In this document: positions 12,198 to 23,612 of the stretch, one piece after another
Numbering within the stretch: the first letter of the stretch is position 1
How the letters are laid out: each line of letters starts with the position of its first letter
Source: Ctenosaura bakeri
Lineage: Eukaryota > Chordata > Lepidosauria > Squamata > Iguanidae
Direction of reading: 5' to 3'
Assembly (NCBI GenBank): GCA_948474755.1
Contig: CAOLHI010000648.1
Coordinates: 1-64,000 of the forward strand
Length of the DNA: 64,000 nucleotides
Program-made: the position numbers and the translations under genes
Notes under the pieces: generated by a model
Seen by the model: only the letters and a program-made list of their open reading frames with translations
Told to the model about the DNA's origin: nothing
Databases searched by the model: none

Positions 12198-12990
12198 GGC
12201 ATATGTTATGGCAGATTCCTTGTGGCATAAGCTTTTGTGCAGTGGACCCATCAGATGCATAGAGTGTTATCCATAATTTCAGATAAGTTTGCAGCATGTG
12301 CAGTGGTGGCTATGAGATTGTAGACAGTGAGGCAGAAGGAAATTAAATGTAGAACTGCTGGCAGTAGTAACTGCATTATTGACATTGGTCATTCATAAAA
12401 CTCTTGATCTTCTTGATAATTCATACTTCAGCACAAGTGAGACACATATTGTGATCAGAAATCTTCATCCCCATTCAGAGCTCTAAAGACGGACTGGAAA
12501 CTCTTGATGAACTCAGCAGTCTCTTGCTCTAATCCCCTTTCAAAGTTTTCTTTCTCCACCATGTCTAATTTAAGGCCAGTCTCTTGGAAGGTTAAGGTGT
12601 TCTTGTGCTGCTTTTTGAGTACTGCCATTTCTGATGTTAGGTTTGTATCCATTTATTCTTTTGTACAGAGATTGGCCTGTTTGCCCTACAGAGAATGCAG
12701 AAGGGCACCGCTGGCAGATGATGGCAGGTATCACATTGGGAAGATGAGCAAAGGGACAAACAAGGGTTTTTTGACAAATAAAAGAAGCATTATTCTGTCT
12801 CGGTGAAGATTGCCCATTTATTTTCACAAACAGTTCTGCTTTTTGGACCGCTGCATCATTGCGACACTTATCTCCAAAAGCAAACACTGAATTGATTTTT
12901 CCAGCTCCAGAATTGTCCTTGCATGTCTCTTGCTCAATAGAAAACCACAGACCTGTATTAATCATACATCATTCTTCATTCTAAAGTACA
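12198..12990 (-). mobile_element. Penelope-like element fragment with GIY-YIG-type nuclease remains
   Basis: On - two frames read across a shift. The first contains IICQRCPSAFSVGQTGQSLY followed by KRINGYKPNIRNG, which matches the layout of the GIY-YIG endonuclease of Penelope-like elements (Cys pair, VGQTG, basic RING/H region). The second continues as MVEKENFERGLEQETAEF. A 3' end with AAAGCTTATGCCACAAGG at 12235-12210 matches the tail seen in such elements. Reverse transcriptase is missing, and frames are broken. Confidence 0.6.
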
Positions 12991-13022
12991 GATTCGACTT
13001 ATTTGTGTGTCTTTCTCCAGTC

Positions 13023-13024
13023 GA

Positions 13025-13080
<56 letters not shown>
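13023..13080 (+). repeat. (GAAA)n microsatellite
   Basis: About 14 uninterrupted GAAA units, immediately 5' of an AT-rich unique stretch. Confidence 0.95.
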
Positions 13081-13081
<1 letters not shown>

Positions 13082-15898
13082 GAGGATCTGAATGAACATT
13101 ATTTCTTTCACTTGGTAAAAGTACAGATTTCAGCTACGGCCAACCTGAATAATTTATTAGGCAAGATACCTAACTATACATATAAGACTATATGTATAAG
13201 ATTAACTATATGTATAAGACTTGCTCATTCACATAGGATACTTATCTTGAATAACAAATGTATGGTGGTGTAAGTCCAACTTAACACCATTGAAATCCAC
13301 TTTTTTGGTTAACACACAGGTCTGAAGTCTGTTCTAAACATGCAATAGCCAGAATGCCCCCCAAATCATCTTTTCATTGTAACAGCCTCTTTCCAAGGTG
13401 GCCATTGCTTTGTCAGTGCAGAGCAGAGAGAATGGCAGAGAAGAATCCAGTTATATTCCTATAATTGGACACACACCAATGACATCCTCCTCTGGCATCT
13501 CTGGAGGACCATTGGGAGGAAGCCTGTTACAAATAATCAGATGTATTTCTGCTTCTCTCTTTGTTCTTCACCAACAATTAAAGGACCTACTTGGGCAGGG
13601 AAGATTGTTACACTGGAAAGGTGAGTTGTGGGGGATTGCAATGGGAGAAATATTACAGCCATATGCCAAGTGCAGGATGTTGGCCCTACAATTCAAGAAA
13701 AGAAAACCATAGGTATTCATGATACTACTAACAATCATCCATGATTTGTTGCCAAGCATCTCTCATTTCCTTCCTTAGTTCAGAACTTTACAGTTCCAAG
13801 TATTGGGTGGTAGTAGTCATGAATCTCCATTCGATATGCACCCATGGCAAAGGGCTCAGAGCAATGTTTCTGCTTCACAGCAGCCCTGTGAGATAGACTT
13901 TTAGATTAGATTTATTTTGTAAATTTATAGTCCACCACTCTGCCAAAAAAGGTACTAAATTAGCTAACCAATACTAAAATAAAAAAGTAAGAAGAATGTA
14001 TTGATTAAAGCCTAACACAAAGACAAATCAGTAAAAAACTCAAGCATATAACAGTAAAAAGGACATGAGTTGCAGGATGATATCTGTTTCAAAAATAGAC
14101 CAGCTTTTGCACCAGTTGAGAGAGTCTTGATGAAAGATAGTGACTTGTCCAGAAAAGAGGTTGGAAACAACTAGTTACTTGAAGTTAATTCTCTTTTGCA
14201 ATAACAAAGGCATAATTAAGTTGTTGTATGATTGTAACTTAATAAGGGATAATGTCAGTTCTTTTAGGGTGTAAATAACATTTGTAACTTAGGTTGTTTT
14301 AAAATTTGAAAGTGTGTGGCCTCACTAAATGGTGGAGGAAGAACATGGTTCAAGCAACAGCTTGCAGTGTTACTGAGGCTGTTGCATTGTGCTTTGTTCT
14401 GAGCACAGAAGCAATGACAAGATGGGCAGCAGGAGTATATTCTTTTTAACAGAAAGCAGCAACTTCTAGCATTCACACTTTTCTAAAAAGAAACACATCG
14501 TAACTATTCTAATTCAGATACTTTTGAGAAACAGGAAAGTAATAATAACTGTAGTGGCAGCCAGCTAATTATTTGCAAAGGTTCTTGGAAATATAGTTGT
14601 AACTAATTACCTTTTAATGTTCCAAGCTCCAATCTGGGGGCATCCAATGAACTTCACACTACTGCAACATTTAACTATCAAACTGAACTTCAAAAAGCAT
14701 TCAACTGTCTTTATGACCCTGCTTGCCACTTGGGCCGTTAGTCACATCAATCTCTCTGACTAATGGGAATAATGGATCTGGAGGTTACTTTCTGGCACAT
14801 AGCTTCCAAACCATAAAACTATAGCACAACATCCCTACAGCAATATGAACCTGTTACACTAACAGTTCCATATATCTTGAGACAGACACCCTTGGCCTCT
14901 GGATAACAAGATCAGTGAACCATAAGACAAAGGAAAGCAGTAGGAAAGAAAAGTCCATAAGAATGACTGACACTGTATTTCAGCATCTCCGGCACAAAGC
15001 TTGCTATGTGTACAAGATCAGTTTCTGATATTTAGCCCACCATTTGGTAGTGATTTATCTGAACTGAAAAGACCTACTGTGGCTCTGTATCATGAGCACG
15101 TTGTCCCTCCCCTCCTCCCTGTGGGTTCCACCTTCTCCACTGAACAAATTGTTCAGAGATCAAACCCCAAGCTTCACAAGCTGCTGTAAAGTGAAGAACT
15201 TGCAGCAGGTGGTAGCATATGTGTCCATCCATTTCCAGCCAAAACAAACCAATTTGTAGAAAAGGGTACAGGATCTTACTGTGACTCAGTGCTGAGGGGG
15301 CGAGGAAGGAACAGAAGGGGCTCCAGCTCAAACACCATGCCTGCTGCGAAGGGAGATGTTTCTTCACATGGTATTAATCAAATGTAGAAATGCCTAGGAT
15401 AACACTTTTTAAAAATCAGTCAGCAGTCAAGCTATCTGCTGGACCTAAGGCAGATAGAAAGACACAAATCTATGCTAGGTTTCCATATCATCAAAACATT
15501 GCTTCCTAATCCTGAGTCCTATTGGATGAGACCAAAGGTCTGTCCCATCCAGCAAGATCCTGTTTTCCTTAGTGGACAAGGACAACAAAATACTTCTGGA
15601 AAGGCCACAGCATTGCTTGAAGACCTACTAGAATTCTACCTCTAAAATCAGGAGGTACAATTTGGTTATCATGACTGTGCCACGCTGTGTAACTCGGGCT
15701 GACTGAAGCCATTCTGCTTGAATTTCATGAACAGGCTGTTTAGGTGGAAATTGAGCTGAAATTTCTCAGAATTTTGGAGGTTTTTCCATTTTTTTCTCAG
15801 TCTGGAAAAACAAGGTAACATTACAGAATTTTATTTGGGTATTCTCTACCACTTAATGGTGACCACTCTTTTGTTCCAAAAATGCCCTAGAGTGAACC
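13081..15898. other. No gene; possible LINE 3' piece at 13900-14200
   Basis: Around 13908-13965 TAGTCCACCACTCTGCC and neighbouring bases recall a CR1-type 3' region on -. The rest, including a C-rich frame at 15074-15367 (-), shows nothing recognisable. Confidence 0.35.
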
Positions 15899-16784
15899 TG
15901 TTACCCTGATTTCTGGGACCCTTGGGGGACACCTCAATGTGCTCCATGAGATGGGGAATGGAAACTAGCCAGAGCACAGGCAATAGCAATGCGAGAGGCA
16001 GGGTAATCTAGCGGGGTCTTTTACCCAGTTTTTACGGGGTCAGGCCAAGCCAAAAAACAAACAAAAATGTCCAATAAATGATTTTATTGAAGGAAAGTCT
16101 CACGCAGCAACACAATCACTCACACACTTACTCAAGACGTATTAAGAAGCAAAAGAGAGGAAACTGCATAGGGGAGCATTGGAGGGGTGTAGCTGGGGTG
16201 ATAATGCACCTTTGTCCTGAAGTCCTTGGTCTCGGAAAAACAGCAGAGAAGTGGGGCTCAGCACTGATAGGGCTGAAGGAATCACTCAATGGATGGAGAA
16301 ATGGTCTGCTGAGATGACTGGGAACCAGTCAAAAATAGGGACTATTTGTAGGGGAAAAAGTACCTGAAGAACTAATCCTTTCCCGGGGAGAACAAGGAGT
16401 GTTGGAGCGATAACGAAGCTCCACCATGTAATTTCCTTTGTGTGATGGGATTGCAGGATGTTGCCAAGGTGTCAGGATCTTCGGCTGTGTTTTGTGGTGT
16501 GACTTCTGGTCCTCACCTGATGGAATATTTGCTCAACTTGGGGCAGACACGCCAATCCCCTCAAGTCAGCTTCCTGGGGCTGAGGACCCTTTGTTTATTG
16601 TGGGTTTACACATCTTGAGGTCTCCTGGGGCTACGCGACTGGGGATTTTACTGGTCTGACCTGGTTTTCAATCTTTGACCATTGCTGCCTATGTGCCCAT
16701 CCGAGTGACCTCTCAGGCACATTGAATCATATTTTAATATCAAAATTGTAGACCCTGGTATAGGGTTTTTCCAGTGGAGAAACA
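15899..16784 (-). mobile_element. Solo LTR, copy 2 (reverse)
   Basis: On + it starts TGTTACCCTGATTTC and ends GGAGAAACA, flanked by AACC on both sides (15895-15898, 16785-16788). Read on - it matches copy 1, with CTACAAATAGTCC (16350-16338) and AATAAA (16088-16083). Confidence 0.85.
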
Positions 16785-16814
16785 AACCTAGGTTTGTGGC
16801 AATGGGGGAGAATG

Positions 16815-17705
16815 TGAAATGATGGCCAGGCAGTCACTACTATTGTTGCTGTTGTCCATCTCAGTCAGCTCTGCAGTTTGGATGGGTGTATTCCTGGATT
16901 CAGCTCTGAGCCTAGAAACTCAGATTTCAGCAGTGGCCAGGAGCATATTTTCATACTTAAAGCTAGTGTGTCAATTGCCCCCATACCAGGAGCTGTCTGA
17001 TTGAACCAGGGTAAAACATGCCTTAATTACATCCTGTTTGGATTACTGTAAAACATTCTGTGTGAGCCTGCCTTTGAAGTTGTGCAGAAACTTCCAGTGG
17101 TTCAAAGAACTGCAGATAGGTTTTTAACTGAGGCTGGCGATAAGGAACATTCAATTCCCTTGTTACAGTATCTTCACTGGCTGCAGATCCATTTCCAGGC
17201 ACAATTCAAAGTGCTGGTTAGGATGTATAAAGCCCTATATGGCTCAGGTCCAGGTTATGTGGAGGACCATATTATTCCATATGACCCTGTCATGTTCTGA
17301 GATCTTTGGGGAAGGTTCTTCTCTCCATCCCATCACCCTCACATGGACATCTGATGGGAACATGGATGAGAGCCTTCTTGGCTGCTCCAGGCTATGGAAC
17401 CTCCTTTCTAGACCAAAACTTTCTTTGCCACCCTTCCATAGGCAGTTGAAGACTCTTGTTTTGGCTAGCATTTGAGATCTGGTTGCTCACGAGGGAAGGG
17501 CCTTGAATAACATGCTATCTTGTCTTTATTTGTAGTTTTTCTTTTTTATGGGTATGTTTTAAAATTGATTTAAATTCTACTGATTGTTAAAGTTTAACTT
17601 TTTTCATGATGTGAACTTTTAGTGGTATCTCTTCAATTTTTTTTAAGCTGCCTCAATTCCCATGGCCGGGAAAAAGGATACATATATATAAATGAAATAA
17701 ATAAA
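16815..17705 (+). mobile_element. CR1/L3-type LINE, 3' part
   Basis: Broken frames give VFLDSALSLETQISAVARS, then VVQRTADRFLTEAGD and HWLQIHFQAQFKVLVRMYKA, the typical C-terminal part of CR1-type reverse transcriptase proteins. A 3' untranslated tail ends in ATGAAATAAATAAA near 17700. Several stops make it inactive. Confidence 0.8.
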
Positions 17706-18318
17706 AACAGGAAATATCCATTATAAATGTCATTTCAATAAAATGATCTTTCATAATATAAATTTGAAAGGCTGTCCTGGATGAATTTTGCCGTACTCAT
17801 TTGAACCGGAAAACTGCAAAAACATATGTAAGGGAGCATAAAGCAACACTTCAGGATAATGACAAATGAATAACTCCATGATTCATCAGCTCTACGGATA
17901 TAAAAAGGCACAACATGGGTTGGATACATCTGAGAAACCATCAAAGTTGAATTAATTTTGCAGGTGTGTACATATGGAAATGAACAGAGACAGGAAAAAC
18001 ACGCAAGATGTACTCACATAGAGACTGTACTTTAAATCAAAACCTCTCTTTCACATGAAAGCGAGACTGGGAGGAAGACAGCATTTGGTGAGAATGTACA
18101 ATAAAGACACTGCCTGGATTTTTGTGATGTGTTTGACAGAGCTATCATAGGTGAAAAGTTCCCTGGGAAACTCCTGTCTAAAAGAAACTGCTTATTGATG
18201 GATGTAAGGAAGCCCCACACAGTCCTTAGTATTTATATGGGGATAGCACTACCTTATATAATCATGCCTCATGCACTTGCAGACCCCTCTGCCTACTTAC
18301 CTTCTCTTTATGAATCAC
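17706..18318. other. No gene or recognised repeat
   Basis: AT-rich sequence with nothing I can assign. Confidence 0.6.
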
Positions 18319-18321
18319 TTT

Positions 18322-18799
18322 GGCCCTTTCCACACGGGGGTATTAAAACGGTATAGCGCGACCTCTGACGGAGGTCGTCTACACTGTAAAATGGATCGGG
18401 GCGGACTACTTTAGTGTAATTCCGCACCCCAACCCGCGCTAGGGTAACCAGAAGTGGGGGCACCGCATGCTTTTTAAAAACCACTTTTCATGAGGTTTTT
18501 AAAAGGCATGGGGTGTGCAGCTGTGTGCAGCCGTGTTGCAGCGCCCAGTGTAGATTTGCAGGCGAGCGCAAGGGTGCGCCTGCAGACCTGCCAGGGGGTG
18601 GGCTTCTGGCTGGCAAGCTTCTCCAGTTGGTGGAGAGCCTCCGCTAGCCAGCAGCCGCCATTTTGGACACCGCAAGATGCCGATGAGTTTAGAGCAGCGA
18701 AAATGCGCTGCTCCACGCGGCGACGGACTTACCCGGTTGCAGGTAAGTTCCGTCCTAGCGTGTTTTCGCCCATTTTTTCCTCCGCGTGTGGAAAGGGCC
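18322..18799. mobile_element. CpG-rich Harbinger-type MITE, second copy
   Basis: Ends GGCCCTTTCCACACGGGG and (reverse) GGCCCTTTCCACACGCGG. Flanks TTT and TAT are an imperfect 3-bp duplication. It shares with 11246-11853 a GC hairpin (18558-18583), GTGGGCTT, GGCAAGCTTC and AGCCGCCATTTTGGA, but has one copy of the 22-bp unit, not six. Confidence 0.8.
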
Positions 18800-19173
18800 T
18801 ATGTTATCATGGTGAGTTTACTAAAATGGATTGGAAAGCTGAGAGGTAAGGAAGGGGAGGTAAGGGCTTCTGTTAAAGGAGATTCCTACTTTTTCAGTAG
18901 GATGTAGAATCTCTAATTCATCTGTTTCTAAAAGCCATTGGTATCTTTTTTTAAAATAAAAATAACATAAGGGCTTTTCAACCATTAAATCCATTTCCCA
19001 AACTCACACTCTTTTTTTCCCTTTTTTAAAATTTTTTTTAGTAAATAACGTATAACCTACTAGAACAGAGCAAAACTTACTATGCTCAGTTGATCTGGAA
19101 TGACATTGTATGCATGAAATATCAAACAGTGACATCAGTACAATAGCAAGATGACTAGAGCTTAGAAAAGTTA

Positions 19174-19585
19174 GGCCATTTCTGCGTGTTACTTGATCTC
19201 TTTGTCCTCCAGTTGCAATCCCAGCAGCACCTTTGCTGGGAAGAGAGCAGTACAGGAACGCTCTTCTCTGCACCTGACCACCTCCCTGCAGAAGGGAGCA
19301 TGAGAGACACACGTTTTCCTTCCACAGAGCAGCGGGGCTCTTTCCCATGCTGCGCTGGGGCAGGAAGCACCTCCATTGTGCTTCTGGCTCTTCTGCATGG
19401 CTGGGAAGGATGAGAGCATCACGCAGGTCATTAACAGAGAAACTTTGTCAACAATTTACTCCACAATCATGCCAGTCGGTGATGGGAGAAGGGTGGGACC
19501 ATGACAACATCATGCAGAAGTGTTGTTGTGGTCCTACTCCTCTCGTGTCCTCATGCTAGGATGCAGTCATCATGCGGAAAGGGTC
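19174..19585. mobile_element. Third type of Harbinger-like MITE
   Basis: Ends GGCCATTTCTGCGTG and (reverse) GACCCTTTCCGCATG, with TTA before and TTT after. The 412-bp interior is GC-rich, with a local inverted repeat around 19220-19235 and no convincing gene, although several frames overlap it. Confidence 0.6.
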
Positions 19586-20124
19586 TTTGTTTTCGGGGCT
19601 GCTCTTTAGAGAATCCAGTGCCCATGCTGGTTGGGGATTCTAGACATTGAAGTTTAAAAGAATAATTTTTCCAAGTTCTGAAGATGACAACAATAGAATG
19701 CAGTAGTACCTAAATCCTAAACAGATTGGTTGGAATTCTGTTGGGGATTTATGAATGCATAAATACCCTCCTCCCATCACCACTTACCAGGCAGCAACTG
19801 CTGCAATTGACAGAGGTGTATCCCCTGATTGCTTGGGAAGCAGCTGGCTGCTGTTTCCATCCATCCTATGACTGATCTCTGGTGTGACAGGCAGAAGCAG
19901 GACCCCATCACAATTCCACTTTGTACTGGAGATCACTCATGCAAGAGAGGTGGGAATACTAGCCAGCTGCTTCCTGATCAACAGGGGAATGGATCCTGAT
20001 AGATCACAGCAGCTGATGCCCAGTTAATAGGGATTGGGGGATTTTGACTGTCTTTATGTGTAAGGACTACATAGCAATCATAAATATAAAACTCTAGGTA
20101 AGGCATTCATAACTGCCAGAAAGG
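19586..20124. other. No gene or recognised repeat
   Basis: Nothing I can assign between the third-type MITE and the small hAT element. Confidence 0.55.
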
Positions 20125-20132
20125 ATTCCAAC

Positions 20133-20291
20133 CAGGACTACCTTATCCATTAGGCACTTTAGGCACAGTGCCAAGGGCCTACAACATTTTTAGGGCATAC
20201 AAAAACAGGATTAATAAAAATGTAGGGCCTACAAGGCAAGAAGTCAAATACAAGAGTGCCTAGGGCCTATGATAACCTTAATGCGGCCCTG
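20133..20291. mobile_element. Small hAT-type element
   Basis: Starts CAGGACTACCTTATCC and ends in GCGGCCCTG (reverse CAGGGCCGCATTAAGG). Flanks ATTCCAAC (20125-20132) and ATTCCCAC (20292-20299) agree at 7 of 8 bases. Confidence 0.75.
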
Positions 20292-20704
20292 ATTCCCACC
20301 ATTTATTTTCCAGTAGATCAGGAATAGGCAAAATGTGGCTATTTTTGTGGCCTTCAGGGGTCATTTTCCCCCCTCATATGCCCTCTGAGGAGTATTATGC
20401 AGTTTGGCCACATTTTTGGGCACCTCTGGCCTATTTTAACCCCAGGAGACATCCTTTGAAAAACAGGGAAAAAACAAAGTGACGTCTGTCCCATCCCTCC
20501 CCCCCCCCCCGCAAAAGGCTCCTTCAGCCTAGAGGGCATTGGAGAACATTGAGGAGCAAAAAGGTTTTGATTTTTTGTGGTGGTACAATGGGAGAGATGC
20601 AGTCCTTCAAATTTCCCTGGAGGAGATAATGCAGACAACACCAGAAAAGTGTTGTTTTGCAAAATGCAAAATAAGAATTACTACCATGCAGGTGCTGGAG
20701 AAAA

Positions 20705-20860
20705 AGGAAAGGAAAGGAAAGGAAAGGAAAGGAAAGGAAAGGAAAGGAAAGGAAAGGAGGAAGGAAGAAAGGGAGGGAGGGAGGAAGGAAGGAAGGAAGG
20801 AAGGAAGGAAGGAAGGAAGGAAGGAAGGAAGGAAGGAGGGAGGGAGGGAGGGAGGGAGGG
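20705..20860 (+). repeat. Compound purine microsatellite (GGAAA, GGAA, GGGA)
   Basis: A GGAAA run to about 20757 passes into GGAA and GGGA units up to 20860. Four blocks with different unit lengths make a 150-bp polypurine tract. Overlapping low-complexity frames are not genes. Confidence 0.95.
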
Positions 20861-21416
20861 CTGTCTTGTGAAAATTAAAACGATTCTGCGGGATAACAGA
20901 AGATTGCAGCTGTGGTAATGTGAGGCAGGAGGTAAACTGCAGCTAATAACAGATGAATGAGGGGTATGCAGTGATCTGCTGTGCTGAAGCACTGGAAGTA
21001 TCAAGTAAAGCCGTGATCTAAATTACGTGCCAAGAAGAGCCATGCCTACACCTGGAATTATTATAACAATCTGTCTGTTCTTGGCAGTATTGTAAAGAGA
21101 AATCAATTATCTCATGCTTTCCCCTACACTCTTTGATGTAAAAGGCTAGCAGATGAAGGGCTGACAGGCATCCTTTCAAAATGGTTGAATTCTCAGGAGA
21201 GACCTGAAAGTAGCACAACTGCAGAGTACTTGTACAGAACTAGAAGTTCAATGCTTAGAAAGAATTTTTGGTCATATATTTCCCCGTCTGAGTAAAGGGC
21301 ATGGCATGTTCTTTTAAAAAATCCATCAGACACAGGATGCAAGATGCCATGATCCAGTTTGCTACCATATTGCTATCAGACTCTTTTGAGGCCCTTTTAA
21401 AAAAAAAAAAAAAAGG
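20861..21416. other. No gene; poly(A) at 21399-21414
   Basis: Unassigned sequence ending in a 16-base A run next to a tRNA-like SINE piece. Confidence 0.5.
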
Positions 21417-21480
21417 TGAAGCCAGGAATTGAATCTAGGATCTTTCACATGCAAAGATGTACTCTGACATTTGAGGTGGG
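21417..21480 (-). mobile_element. tRNA-derived SINE fragment
   Basis: On - it resembles a tRNA-like head with a B-box-like stretch (AGGAATTGAATCTAGGATC on +) and CATGCAAAG. A long A/T run lies on its left. Similar pieces are near 22985 and 23140. Confidence 0.5.
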
Positions 21481-21920
21481 AATGAATTTCACTGGATTTG
21501 ACAGTATGGGCAAAAGTAATATTTTTGCACCTTTCATGGCTTATCACGAAAAGAAAAACAGCTGAAATTCTTCATTGGGAGATGGGGCAAAAAGTCCCAC
21601 CCAGCTGGAACTACATCTTTTCCCTCCTCCCACAACACTCAAATCCCATTGGTCTCATACTGCCCCCTACCTCAACATGGCCATTTACTGGCAGATAGAG
21701 AGAGTGAGTGGGCAGCAGAGGAATATCTGGCAATGATCCTGTAGTTGGATGCACAATGACAAAAACATCTTCTGACAACAACAAACTCTACTCTCCACCA
21801 GCCACTAAATGGCTGTGTTGCAGGTGAAACAGGTGGGTTTTAAGAAGCTTGGAGGTTATTGCATGAGGGAAATATCGAATCCCTACCTACTCATTGACTA
21901 AAAGAAGGAATATGCCTGTA

Positions 21921-21999
21921 GCCATTTCTGCACTACACTGTTGTGCTATTATTCCACTTTCAATATCCTATGGAATCCTGGAGTATGCAGTTTAGGGAG
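21921..21999. mobile_element. Palindromic MITE, left half
   Basis: Has GCCATTTCTGCACTACACTG, ATTCCACTTTCAATATCC and GCAGTTTAGGGAGGGA, then breaks off without the mirrored half. Confidence 0.75.
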
Positions 22000-22376
22000 G
22001 GACAATTATAGCTCAACAATAGATAGGTACGGGGAAATCTCTCAGTCTTGATTTCATTGTTTCCCTGAGGCTCATGTGTATTTTCTTCCCTACCTCCTTT
22101 TACAATGAGTTCTGAGTTTTGTGCTGGTCTTTTATCAAAATTTAGACACATTTTTACACATTTTCCTCATTTATTTACACATTTTCCTAAATCATCCATT
22201 CTTTCCCATCGACTAAAGTTTACATTTTTAAAAAATAATTATACACATTCTAGTGGACAGTATATTTTAAAATATGTACATTGTACTTCATGTACTTTAT
22301 TTCTCTAAAATGTCCCTAAAGCATCACAAATGTCTTGTTCTCAAGATGAAGGACAGCATGCTCTTAGGCCATTACC

Positions 22377-22567
22377 GCACTACACTGTTATAGTGCTATT
22401 ATTCCACTTTCAACATCCTATGGAATCCTGGGGTTTGCACTTTAGGGAGGAGCCTTTAGCATTCTCAGCCAGAGAGCTCTTCGGCCTCAGTAAACTACAA
22501 ATCCCAGAATTCTACCGAACATTGAAAGCAGAATAATAGCATTATAACAGGGTAGTGCAGAAAGGCC
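22377..22567. mobile_element. Palindromic MITE, full
   Basis: Starts GGCCATTACCGCACTACACT and ends GTGCAGAAAGGCC. The centre has CAGCCAGAGAGCTCTTCGG. No clear target duplication. Confidence 0.8.
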
Positions 22568-22769
22568 CTGAGTTGCAACTTTTCTGTAAAGTGAACATGA
22601 CAGCTGCCTTACACTTTAACATTGCTAAGTTATCTTGTCTGTAGGGGTGGAGGACAGCCTGAACCAGGGCAGGGGATCTCCTCCTGAAATAATGAGGTGA
22701 GGTTCCCCCTCCCCTGCTTACAGCATGAGATGTCAATGCTAGTTTGGTCGTGGCCATTGCCTTCCAAGC

Positions 22770-22905
22770 ACAGATGAGCAACTTATGGCACTTCTCATGT
22801 TACTGGGTTGTAGTTCTCTTCAGCTCTCATATTTGGCTACATTTGCTAAGGTTGCTAAGCCTCCAACAACAGGCAGAGGTCCACAACTTGCCCACCCCTG
22901 CCCTA
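22770..22905. mobile_element. Old hAT-like repeat
   Basis: GAGCAACTTATGGC at the left and CAACTTGCCCACCCCTGCC at the right bracket TTGTAGTTCTCTTCAGC, a layout common to a reptile hAT-type repeat with WGTAGTTC..CAACAAC parts. Diverged. Confidence 0.4.
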
Positions 22906-22974
22906 AGGTCTAAGGCAGAGAGTTTTTTCCCCCAGCTTTGTTACCAAGATCTTTTTACAGGAGATGATAGATAC

Positions 22975-23210
22975 TAAAGCTGGGACTTTCTGCATGAGAG
23001 ACAGATGCTTTGCATTCACCTATTGACTATTATACCAGGTTGCATGATTTGTCCTGCCCACTGTTGTTTCCTCCGACTAGTAGTCTTTAGAAGCTTGAGT
23101 CAAAGGTCTTTGATATTCTCTATTTGATTCTTTTATCTGGAGATGCCAGAGACTGAACTTGAGACCCTCTACATTCAAGGTATGCATTCTACCACTATAT
23201 TAATATGAAG
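22975..23210 (-). mobile_element. Two tRNA-derived SINE fragments
   Basis: 22980-23035 and 23135-23205 each keep a reverse tRNA-like head (CAGATGCTTTGCATTCACC; AGACTGAACTTGAGACCC). Both lack a recognisable tail. Confidence 0.5.
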
Positions 23211-23551
23211 GTTAGTGCAGAGATACCTGGTGATTTCTATTGTCAAAGAAGCAAAGCACGGTACCTTCTACAAATAGACTCATTGGACTGGTGCTTATTT
23301 CAGGATGAGAACACTTATTGCCAAAACAAAAGATTCTATTACAGCTCATTGACTCATTCAGTGCTTTGGGAAATTGGCCAGTGTGACACCCAAGGGCATC
23401 AGGAAGTTTCAGATGAAGCAGATTTCTAAGATTCGTTTCCTCATTTCTTTTTAAAGGAGTGGAACTTTGGAAAACAAGTGGTATTTCCATGTGGGTGGGA
23501 AGGTGCTTTGAACTGAGTTTCCATATAAAAGATGGAAACTAATGAGACTGA

Positions 23552-23612
23552 GGCCCTTTTCGCATGCAGTTTCTGTTGCAAGAGGGCCCCTTGAGCGTTC
23601 CCCTTTCTTATT
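23552..23612 (+). mobile_element. Fragment of the GGCCC..CGCATG MITE family
   Basis: AGGCCCTTTTCGCATGCAG and AGGGCCCCTTGAGCG match the left end of the copy at 52332. The rest of the element is absent. Confidence 0.6.

Noticed and set aside
13023..13080. CRISPR-like regular repeat
   Set aside because: It is a plain GAAA microsatellite with no spacers, and the DNA is from a vertebrate.
18490..18907. 119-codon frame on +
   Set aside because: Crosses a MITE and its flank; no coding signs.
20539..21004. Long frames on both strands with GKERKGKE and SFLPSFLP patterns
   Set aside because: Translations of the polypurine microsatellite.
21417..23210. Possible tRNA genes
   Set aside because: The three reverse tRNA-like stretches lack a complete cloverleaf and look like SINE heads.
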